In this document: positions 1-9,000 of the stretch, piece after piece
Layout: the number at the start of each line of letters is the position of its first letter
Numbering within the stretch: position 1 is the first letter of the stretch
NCBI RefSeq assembly: GCF_000218235.1
Contig: NZ_GL945017.1
Coordinates: 1,819,775-1,883,774, forward strand
DNA length: 64,000 nucleotides
Reading direction: 5' to 3'
Source: Hallella multisaccharivorax DSM 17128
GTDB lineage: Bacteria > Bacteroidota > Bacteroidia > Bacteroidales > Bacteroidaceae
Made by a program: the position numbers and the translations under genes
The notes under the pieces: model-generated
The model's database searches: none
What the model saw: only the letters and a program-made list of their open reading frames with translations
Told to the model about the DNA's origin: nothing

Positions 1-2079
1 AGCATTCTTCACTGTGCTTAAGCGATGAGCCACAATCACGACCGTCTTTCCCTTGTAGAACTTATCCAAGTTCTCCACAATGCTTCTCTCATTGTTGGCA
101 TCGAGCGAGTTGGTGGCTTCGTCAAGGAAAATATAGTTGGGGTTCTTATAGACGGCTCTCGCTATCAATATACGCTGTTTCTGTCCTTGGCTCAGCCCCA
201 CTCCATCACGCCCTATCTTGGTGTTGAACTTCAGTGGCAAAGCCATCACATAATCTTTGATGCAGGCTATCTCGGCTGCTTTCAACAATCGTTCCTTGTC
301 TATGTCGCCATCATCAACGGCAATGTTTCGCGCGATACTCTCAGAGAAGATAACACCATCCTGCATAACAACACCGCATTGTCTGCGCCACCATTTCTTG
401 TTGAGCTTGTTGATGTCGGTGTTACCAATGTCGATTTGTCCCTCCAAAACAGGATAATAACCAAGCATCAAACGGATGAGAGTAGTCTTTCCACTACCAG
501 ACGCACCCACGATGGCTGTTACCTTGCCTTGTGGAATGTGAATACTTACATCATCTATGGTCTTGCGCAAAGCATGGGGGTCGTACTTGAACATGATGTT
601 CTTGACATCAATGCCCTCACTCTTGTCCTCGATAGAAGTTAGCAAGCTTTCCTTTCCATTCTCATCATCCATCTGGTGAATCTCGTTGATACGTTCCAAG
701 CTAATCTTCACATCTTGCAGAGAATAGAAGAAGTTCATCAGTTGCTCCACAGGTGAGTTGAGCTGTCCGATGATGTATTGCACAGCAAGCATCATACCGA
801 GAGTCATTTGCCCATGAATTACGGCGGTTGCAGCAACTACCGTAATGATGATGTTCTTCACCTCGTTGATGAAGATACTTCCTGCCTCCTGTGTCTGTTG
901 AAGTTTCAGCGACTTCATTTGCACACCGAACAGATCAGCTTGTGTATCCTCCCATTCCCATCTTCTGCGTTGTTCACAATCCTGCAACTTGATTTCTTGC
1001 ATGGAGGTGATAAACTCGTAGGTCTTGTTGGTGTTGATAGCTTGCTGTTCAAATAGCTCATAATCAAGCTCCTTCCTTCTCTTTAAAAACAAGGTCATCC
1101 ATGCGCCATAGAGGATGCTTCCCAACAAGAAGATAGCAAACACCAACTTATTGTAGAAGAACAGCACCATCGAGAATACCACGAAAGTAAGCATAGCAAA
1201 GGTAATGTTGAGTGTCTGCTGGGTGAGGAAGTTGTTCACACGGCTATGGTCGTTCATTCTCTGCATCAAGTCGCCCATGAGCTTCGTGTCAAAGAAAGAC
1301 ATAGGCAACTTCAATAGTTTGATGAAGAAGTCGCTCACCAATGAGATGTTGATGCGCAGGGAGATATGCAGCAACAGCCATCTGCGGATAAAGTCGATAG
1401 CGGTGCGACTGATGGTAAGCATCAATTGCCCCAACAAGATAAGCCAGACGAAACCTATGTCTTGGTTCTTGATGCCGACATCCACAATGGATTGGGTAAG
1501 GAATGGCAAGACCAGTTGCAAAAGGCTTCCTACGATTAATCCCAAGATGATTTGCCCGAAGTACTTGCGATATTTCTTCACATAACCAAAGAGAAAGCGG
1601 AAAGACTTCTTCTCTTTGATGTTCTCTTCCCCCTGAATTTTATAAGTGAAGAATGCAGGGGTTGTTTCCAAGAACATGGCAATGCCCTTGTCCTCATCAT
1701 TGGTCCTTGTGCTAATCCAATGCTTCTTGAATTCATCAAGATTATAAGTCCCCAATCCTTTTCCTGGGTCTGCTACATAGAATATCTTCCCTTTCTTCAC
1801 CTTGTATAAAACTACAAAATGATTTTGGTTCCAATGAAGAATACAAGGTAGAGGTGCTTCGCTTAAAGTCGAAGTTGTAGCTCTTGCACATGTGGTATGC
1901 AAACCTAAAGTATTTGCAGCTTCATTGATACCTAGCAGAGACACCCCTTCCTTAGTGGCAAAACAAAGTTTCGACAGAGAATTCATAGAATATTCTCTGC
2001 CGAAATATTTGCAAATCATTTGCAAGCAGGCTATGCCACATTGCATAGAGTCATGTTGACGTATCATAGGAAAAATCAT
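1..2079 (-). CDS. C39 peptidase-containing ABC transporter (partial, C-terminus beyond window)
   Basis: Bacteriocin/peptide exporter that cleaves double-glycine leaders and pumps the cargo through the inner membrane. I translated the frame from an ATG at 2079. It stays open for 693 codons to the window edge. The N-terminal C39 peptidase has Cys14 (in MQCGIA), His87 and Asp104, so the catalytic triad looks intact, with Gln in place of the usual Asp/Glu before the Cys. An ABC exporter membrane domain follows, then a nucleotide-binding domain with Walker A (GASGSGKTT), signature (LSQGQKQR) and Walker B (IFLDEATNSLD), then the H-loop (AHRLSTVKN) just before the edge. It lies 103 nt downstream of the outer-membrane receptor gene on the same strand, probably one transcript. 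The cargo peptide is not visible in the window; HlyD or further genes may lie beyond position 1. Family assignment is secure, cargo unknown. Confidence 0.93.
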   Translation of the reverse strand, partial: MIFPMIRQHDSMQCGIACLQMICKYFGREYSMNSLSKLCFATKEGVSLLGINEAANTLGLHTTCARATTSTLSEAPLPCILHWNQNHFVVLYKVKKGKIFYVADPGKGLGTYNLDEFKKHWISTRTNDEDKGIAMFLETTPAFFTYKIQGEENIKEKKSFRFLFGYVKKYRKYFGQIILGLIVGSLLQLVLPFLTQSIVDVGIKNQDIGFVWLILLGQLMLTISRTAIDFIRRWLLLHISLRINISLVSDFFIKLLKLPMSFFDTKLMGDLMQRMNDHSRVNNFLTQQTLNITFAMLTFVVFSMVLFFYNKLVFAIFLLGSILYGAWMTLFLKRRKELDYELFEQQAINTNKTYEFITSMQEIKLQDCEQRRRWEWEDTQADLFGVQMKSLKLQQTQEAGSIFINEVKNIIITVVAATAVIHGQMTLGMMLAVQYIIGQLNSPVEQLMNFFYSLQDVKISLERINEIHQMDDENGKESLLTSIEDKSEGIDVKNIMFKYDPHALRKTIDDVSIHIPQGKVTAIVGASGSGKTTLIRLMLGYYPVLEGQIDIGNTDINKLNKKWWRRQCGVVMQDGVIFSESIARNIAVDDGDIDKERLLKAAEIACIKDYVMALPLKFNTKIGRDGVGLSQGQKQRILIARAVYKNPNYIFLDEATNSLDANNERSIVENLDKFYKGKTVVIVAHRLSTVKNA

Positions 2080-2182
2080 ATCATTTATTTTAAAAATTAA
2101 CTTTCTATGTTTTCATTTTAAGAAACTTTCTGTTTGCAACAAGTTGATTTTTATTCTTTTCCGAAGCTTTAGTTTTATGACT

Positions 2183-4510
2183 TTACATTCTGTTCTTTTG
2201 AGATTGACCTGCACCAGTTCCTTTATACTTGCTGTTCGTTGCGTTAAAGCGATAGCGGATGCTAAAGGTAATGGTACTTGTGGAATTTAGGTCATATAAC
2301 ATTGTTCTTTGCGCACCTGAATAGAATGTGCGATGTTGGTTCCCCGTTCCAAATACATCTGAAACGTCAAGTGTCAACGTAAGGCGATTCTTGAGCAACG
2401 ACTTGTAGAGTGACAGGTCTGTATTGAAATAGCCTTGGCGGATACATTTGTTACCCATATTACCTTCGGTCTGTGCGGTCATTACAAATGAAGCCGTCAG
2501 CAACTCGAAGTCAAACGCATTGGTAAGTTGGAAAACTGCCACAGGATTGTCAAGCTTATTGCCCACATGCGTATTCATCTTGAGCCATTGCTTATAGAGC
2601 ATTGTTTCCAATGTTGGATGCCAAATACCAAAGGTAGGGTTCAGCGTCAGTCCTGCTTGGAAAGAGTTGTAGCTATTGATGTTCTCTGGGCGAGCGAGTG
2701 ACTGCATCGGATCTCCACGATAAGTCTGCGTCATCGTACAAACCTCATCTGAGATATGCGAATAAACCAATTGCAGATTGAGCCATTCCCAAGAGAGTCC
2801 GTAGGTAAGATTGTGTGTAATTGAAGGAACGAGGAATGGATTGCCCGACTCGTATGTGTATTGGTTGTCATACTGCACACCGCTTCTAAGCTCGTTGTAG
2901 CTTGGACGATAGATGTCGGTGGCATACGTCAGTTGCATCTGTGTCTTGCCAACAGGAAGCGAGAGAGCCAAAGACGGAAACCAATTGCCGTAAGTCTTGC
3001 TCTGTTCTGCTATATACAAATCATTGTAATAATAGTCAAAGTTGATGTATTCATAGCGAAGCCCTGCTTGCATCGTCAGTTGCCCGAATCTACGGCTATA
3101 GTCAACGAACGCAGAAGTCATTGACTCCTTGACTTTTTCTTTCTCGTTATCAACCACTTCAGGATCCACTTGGTAGTGACTTCTTCGATTCACATGACTG
3201 TATTCACCGCCCAACGAAAAAGTGCCATTCAACAAAGGAATACTAAGGACAAGTTTGGATGCCAACAAAGAGTTGCGATTGTTGCGATAAGAGCAGACAT
3301 CTGACTTTTCCGTCTCTGCCTGGCGATATTCGTCAAACACCATTTCGTGTAAGTCCATCCACTGCTTCTTGCCATACCAATAATAATCTGTATTGAAATC
3401 CACATTCAGCCCTCCTATCTTGCCAACATAATAAGCATTGGCGGAATAAGTCGTTGACTGACCTGGACTAAGATAATCAACGATTGACGATTCCTTCTGT
3501 ACATTGTTCTGCATTATATTGAACGTCTGAGTTCCTTCGCCATTGTCCTTTGCGAAACGATTGTAGCTGATGCTGGCACCCAAATTGCTTTCTTCGCCAA
3601 GCATATAGCTAACCCCCAAGCGTGCGTATGGGTTGATGTTCGTGAATTCTTGATTGACGTTCATATTCTGCTGCCAAGTATCTGTGATGTATGAATATTG
3701 CGTCACCTGTTTGTTTTCTGGAGTGTGAGCATATGCACCATACAAGAACCCATTGACATCCAATCCTCCTCTTCGATAATTTCCTTGGAACGACTCATAA
3801 GAGCTCAAACGTTTTTCTTCATTGACCGAAAACGTAGTTTTATTGTCAAAGCTGAAGCCTTCGCCCCGCGTCTTCTTTGTGGTAATGCGTATGACACTCT
3901 TCACACTGGCATCATATCGTGCACCAGGGTTGTTGATTACTTCAATTTTCTTTATGTTGCTTGGTTGCAAACGTTGCAAATCCATTTGGTCTTGCATCTT
4001 CCGACCATTGATAAATATTACAGGTGTGCCACGACCAAACACTTCTATTTGTCCATCTTTGGCAGACACATTAGGAATGCGTGAAAGCAACTGTTCCATA
4101 TTGGAAGTTTTCTCCAATACACTGCCTTCTATATTTGTTATCATTCCCTCTCCTCGCAGCATGGTCTTTGGCAACGAACTTTTGACAACAACCTCGCCAA
4201 GCATATTGGTGCTTTCCTTAAGTTTTAAGGTGACGGTAGTTTGCCCCGTATAATTTATATATTGTGTTTCATAACCGATGAGAGAAACTCGAATGATATT
4301 GCCAGTTTTTATATCTTCAAGCATGAAAGTTCCATCTTCCTTGCTAACCGTTCCTTTAACGAAAGAAGAGTCTGCTTGTAACAGTTCCACAACATTGGCA
4401 AATGAAATTGGCATACCTTTTGTGTCTGTCACAACCCCTTGAATGTTCTGTGCCATCAGCATTGGGCATAACCCTAAGAACATTATTAGTAATTCAAAAT
4501 ACTTTCTCAT
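2183..4510 (-). CDS. TonB-dependent-receptor-like outer-membrane beta-barrel protein
   Basis: 775-residue outer-membrane protein. A signal peptide (about residues 1-20, ending MLMAQ) is followed by a carboxypeptidase-regulatory-like beta-sandwich (about 22-100), a plug-like domain (about 105-215, with a typical INGRKM turn and NNPGARYDAS) and a long barrel with the pattern of the OMP_b-brl_3 family. Members take up or export ligands across the outer membrane in Bacteroidetes. They are often encoded beside C39 exporters, as here, where the exporter gene follows after 103 nt. I infer a shared role in peptide export or sensing, which is not proven. Upstream DNA to 4587 has no TAnnTTTG box, and an IS remnant lies directly upstream, so the native promoter may have been lost or replaced. 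Confidence 0.85.
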   Translation of the reverse strand: MRKYFELLIMFLGLCPMLMAQNIQGVVTDTKGMPISFANVVELLQADSSFVKGTVSKEDGTFMLEDIKTGNIIRVSLIGYETQYINYTGQTTVTLKLKESTNMLGEVVVKSSLPKTMLRGEGMITNIEGSVLEKTSNMEQLLSRIPNVSAKDGQIEVFGRGTPVIFINGRKMQDQMDLQRLQPSNIKKIEVINNPGARYDASVKSVIRITTKKTRGEGFSFDNKTTFSVNEEKRLSSYESFQGNYRRGGLDVNGFLYGAYAHTPENKQVTQYSYITDTWQQNMNVNQEFTNINPYARLGVSYMLGEESNLGASISYNRFAKDNGEGTQTFNIMQNNVQKESSIVDYLSPGQSTTYSANAYYVGKIGGLNVDFNTDYYWYGKKQWMDLHEMVFDEYRQAETEKSDVCSYRNNRNSLLASKLVLSIPLLNGTFSLGGEYSHVNRRSHYQVDPEVVDNEKEKVKESMTSAFVDYSRRFGQLTMQAGLRYEYINFDYYYNDLYIAEQSKTYGNWFPSLALSLPVGKTQMQLTYATDIYRPSYNELRSGVQYDNQYTYESGNPFLVPSITHNLTYGLSWEWLNLQLVYSHISDEVCTMTQTYRGDPMQSLARPENINSYNSFQAGLTLNPTFGIWHPTLETMLYKQWLKMNTHVGNKLDNPVAVFQLTNAFDFELLTASFVMTAQTEGNMGNKCIRQGYFNTDLSLYKSLLKNRLTLTLDVSDVFGTGNQHRTFYSGAQRTMLYDLNSTSTITFSIRYRFNATNSKYKGTGAGQSQKNRM

Positions 4511-4586
4511 ATTATTCTACTTTATCTATAAGACAATTATCAGGCTTGGCAAAAAGTCGGCGCATATGCAAAATTCCGTGGAAGGG

Positions 4587-5560
4587 TTACCCAAAAACTT
4601 TGAATACCCTGTACATGAAAAATGCTGTATCCTTGGTACCGTTGCTTTGGGCTAAGAACCTTTTGATTCTTGAGTTTAATGATTCAGATAAGGCATTAGA
4701 AGACCTGTCTATAAAGTAATTGAGTATATCCTACCCCCCTGATCTTGATGAGATCTCTTGCTGACTTCATCTCCCGTGATGTGCACTTTGTGACCTTGTC
4801 ATACCACTCATGTAATTTAATCCTTGCCGCCTCCCGATCGAGTTTTCTGTTCCTGAATATGCTGCGTATGGAGCATAGTAACTCATAGTCCCTTGCAATT
4901 TCAGGGTACTTTTCCTTGATTACATTATATCTCTTCTTTTGGTTCTCGTTCCATTTGTCGCCGCTTTCCATAAGTTGAGTACGACTTCTGAGCATAACGT
5001 CCAACAGAGTCTCACCATTGGACATCTTGGGCGACCTGAAGGCTCTCGTAGGCTTTCTGCCACGCTTGTGCCCTTTTTAATTCTTTGGATGAGCCTTCCT
5101 GTACTTGGAACGCCGTTCGGATAGTTTCTTCAGTTTCTTTTTAAAGGCAGCTCTGAGCTTGTTCAGCTCCTTTATGGCTTTACGCTTGCAACGCAGTCTT
5201 CTTTCCTCTACAGCGTCACATATCATCTTCATCATGTGGAAGCAGTCAAGGGTTATCCTGGCCTGAGGGAAACAGGTCCTGACGATGCCACGCATACTGT
5301 CAGAGAAGTCCATCGTGACCTCTACTACATTGTTTCTCAGATCCCTGGGTATTTTAAGCAGTATATCAGATACCGTTTTTATTTGTGTGCTAACACAATA
5401 AGCAATGATGGTTCCCGCATGGCCATGCGCGTCCTTGTTGATGAGTATCGTATAGACATTGCGCCCGATTTTTATCGTTTCCCAGTCCCACGCACATACC
5501 TTTATGATATAAGGGAAGATACTGCTGAAAGTCGTTGCTATCTAATCCGTTCACTCGATG
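4587..5560 (-). pseudogene. Decayed ISAon1/ISL3-like transposase
   Basis: Transposase of the ISAon1 type (DDE, ISL3-related) broken by several frameshifts. Recognisable pieces in order on the minus strand are: WETIKIGRNVYTILINKDA near 5510, LRNNVVEVTMDFSDSMRGI, FPQARITLDCFHMMK (5313-5077 frame), then after a shift ELKRAQAWQKAYESL, after another shift TLLDVMLRSRTQLMES through KLHEWYDKVT (5025 frame), and after a third shift near a C/G run at 4734-4739 the C-terminal RSSNALSESLNSRIKRFLA ending at a stop at 4587. The order matches the whole catalytic half of the family, so this is decay of one gene. Terminal inverted repeats and a target duplication were not found. It is not expected to be active. 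Confidence 0.85.
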
Positions 5561-6026
5561 ACAGTTATAATGAGTGCAAAGATAAGCAAACATATCCAGA
5601 CCTACAAGCAAAATGTAAAAATTATGCAGAAATCCTGCGCAAACGAATGCATACGGAGCTCGTTCCTGCTGTTTCCATCCACCAGAACCAACAGGCAGGG
5701 GAAAGGAGCACGATTTGACATTAGCGAGTTCGCCCTTGTCGTAATACTCAATTATGGGCATTTTGTCCTCAGGCGTCTCTGTGAGAGAAAAGTGCACCTA
5801 CCCTCTCCATCGTGTGAATTCTTGATTCTCGTTATACACCTATTCATCAATTCATCAAATTAAAGAGGGACCTTGTATTGCATGTTTATTCATATTCAGC
5901 CGCAAAATTACATTTTTTTGTAGTAATCCGTAGCTACTGAATGGCCTGTATTAAGGATTATTGGATAAAAGCTTATAAATGATTGAAAGTTTTTCCTTAA
6001 CTTTGCCGTAGTAAAACACCAGTCAG
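5561..6026. other. Intergenic remnant upstream of the alpha-2-macroglobulin gene
   Basis: About 470 nt without a supportable gene. A minus-strand reading frame runs to 5797, but its residues resemble no family I know, and it probably includes the decayed 5' part of the adjacent insertion sequence. From about 5870 the DNA is AT-rich and carries the promoter of the following gene. No terminal repeat of the insertion sequence could be defined here. Confidence 0.4.
5998..6006 (+). promoter_or_regulatory. -7 box of Bacteroidetes promoter for the alpha-2-macroglobulin operon
   Basis: TAACTTTGC matches the Bacteroidetes -7 consensus TAnnTTTG and ends 20 nt before the ATG at 6027. No good TTTG lies 19-21 nt upstream, so only the -7 element is convincing. 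Confidence 0.55.
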
Positions 6027-9000
6027 ATGAAAAGAATACTGTTTACCTTGATATTCATGATACCTTTGTTCACCATGGCGCAGACCTATGACCAACTATG
6101 GCGGAAGGTTGAGGAGGCTGCAAAGAGAGACTTGCCGCAATCGCAACTGACGGTCATCAGGCAGATTGCCAGGAATGCTGAGGAGGAAAAGCAGTACGGG
6201 CAACTGCTGAAAGCACAGCTCATGCTGGGCGCCGTGGAGACTGCCATTTCCCCTGACTCGCTCAGTATACAGATCAACGACATGGAGTTGCGGTATGCTC
6301 GTCTCACCGATCCGGCCCTGAAAGCTGTCTACGCTACGGCCATCGGCAAACTGTATCAGCGGCTACCGATCACCGACGACGGCCAGGGGAAAGTGAAGAC
6401 ATCAGGGATGTGGTTTGACAGAGCCATGGCGGATCCCGCTTTCTTAGCCACGAAGAAAGGTAGCGGATATGAACCCGCGATGGTCAAGGGCGACGACGAC
6501 GCGCTTTTCTCTGACGACCTGCTGCATGTCATCGGACTGGAGACCCAGCGTTACGAAACCCTGCGACAGTTCTATGCCGGACATGGCAACCGCGATGCAG
6601 CCTGCTATACCGCCGTGCTGGCGATGCGGGAGAAGATGAACAAGATCGGCATGAAATCATGCTGCGCGACGATTGACTCGCTGCTACAGGTCTACAACGA
6701 CCTGCCGGTGGCCTGTGAGCTGGCCATTCTCCGTCTCAATACGATGGACGACAACACCCCGGACGAGAAAGTGGCATTTATCCAACAGGCCTTGGAGAAA
6801 TGGGGATCATGGAAGCGGGCCAACAGTCTGCGCAATAGTCTGAACAATCTGGAGCAGCCCTCGTTCACAGTCTCCACAGGCAAGACCATCGCCCTGCCCG
6901 GCAAACCCAAGACGCTGCACATACAGTCGATCCGGAATATCGGCAAGCTCAGTCTGCGCCTCTATAGACTCAATATCGGCGGAGACACACATTTGGATCC
7001 CACTGTTAACGCTGACTATACAAAACTGAAAGGCTGCATGGAGTCTTCACCTGTGGCTTCCATCGAGAGGAGCTACACGGGCCATAAGCCATGGGAGATT
7101 CTTACGGACAGCATCGTCCTTGACGGACTGCCTGTGGGAGTTTATCTGATGGAGGCCACGACAGACAACAAGAACATCACACCACGCAGAAGTCTACTGC
7201 GTGTGAGCGATGTCTTTGTGCTCAATCAGTCGTTGCCAGACAATAAACTCCGCCTTGCTGTCGTCAGTGCAACGACAGGAAAGCCGTTGCCACAAGCTAA
7301 GATACAGCTCACCACCCAATACTATAACGGAAAGGAAAGGGCAGAAAAGCAAATCCTATACACTGACAAGGACGGACAAACCGTCTATGCCTACACCAAA
7401 AATGCGCCTGACTTGGTCTACGTTTATACAGCAGACGACAAGGCTGCACCGGAGACAAATCTGAACACCTATTATAATTATTGGGAGGCATCAGACCAGA
7501 CACAGCGAATCGCGGTCTACACCGACCGCGCCATTTACCGCCCCGGGCAGACGGTGCACGCATCGGCCATCGCGTGGGATGCCGATCCCAAAACTCGTGC
7601 ATCCCAAGTAAAAATGAGCCAGAAACTCATGTTCTCGCTCTTGGATGCCAACTATAAGACCGTAGCCGAGAAGGCAGCAACGACCGATGAGTTCGGCACT
7701 GCTGCCGTCGACTTTACACTGCCACGAGAAGGTCTGACCGGCGCTTTCTGCGTGCATGTGAAGACTACCTCCAACGACCGCATGGGTACTGCCACCCTCC
7801 AAGTGGAAGAATACAAGCAGCCTACCTTCCAAGTAGTGTTCGACAACTATAAGGAAGCCTATCAGGCTGGCGACACTATCAGCCTGCGCGGTGTAGCTAC
7901 GACTTATTCGGGTGTGCCCGTACAAAATGCAAAAGTGGACTACACCATCGTCCGCTGTGAGGGCTTGCGCTGGTTCTGGTGGGGCCGGCGTAACCAGAAG
8001 CAGGTGTTGGATAATTCTACAACAACTGCCGACGACGGATCATTCATCGTGCGCGTGCCCATGAACTATCCGGAAAACATGAAGGCGGACGGCGCCGTCT
8101 ACTATGACTTTGAAGTCAATGCTAAGGTGACCGACGTGGCCGGCGAGACTCATGAGGTCGAGACCTCCCTGCCTCTAAGCAACCGCAAGGCCATGCTCAG
8201 CAGCAGTCTGAAGGATAAAATGCTGCGGGACAGTCTCATGTCTACATCATTCGCCTACAAGAATCTCTTAGGAGAGGAAGTGGACGGCATTGTGAAATAC
8301 CGGTTTGACAACGGAGCCTGGAAAGAGGTGAAGACGAACACCATGTTTGTCCTGACAGACAGACTCGCTTCCGGACGGCACCGACTGGAGGCCGTGTGTG
8401 GCACCGACTCGCTAAAGAAAGACATTGTCGTCTTCACACTCAAGGACAAAGAGCCCGCTGTAGAGACACACGACTGGTTCTACGCTTCCGCCAAGCAGTT
8501 CCCCCAAAACGGCGCTCCGGTCTATATCCAGACAGGTGCGTCGGATAAGAGTGTGCAGATGTACTACACCATCTTCTCTGCCGATAAGGTCATTGAGAGT
8601 GGCAGCAAGGTCATTAATAATAATGTGTATACTCGCGCATTCAGGTATGATTCCTCATGGGGCAACGGCATCACGGTGACCACTGCGTGGGTGGTAGGCG
8701 GGAAACTCTGTGAGCACAACGTTCAAATCTCTCGTCCGGAGCCTGACACAAAGCTGCAGATGGATTGGAAGACCTTCCGCAACAAGCTGGTTCCTGGCCA
8801 GAAGGAGACCTGGACACTCCGCATTGTCTCACCTGCAGGCAAGCCAGCCCAGGCACAACTCATGGTGACGATGTTCGACAAGAGTCTTGATGCGCTCTAC
8901 CCACAAGCATGGTCGTTGAACAACACCTTCTCCGTTGTTTTACCTTTTTCGGCATGGCGAGGCACCTTTGCGGCCAACGGTTATCTGTCAGGAAGTAAAT

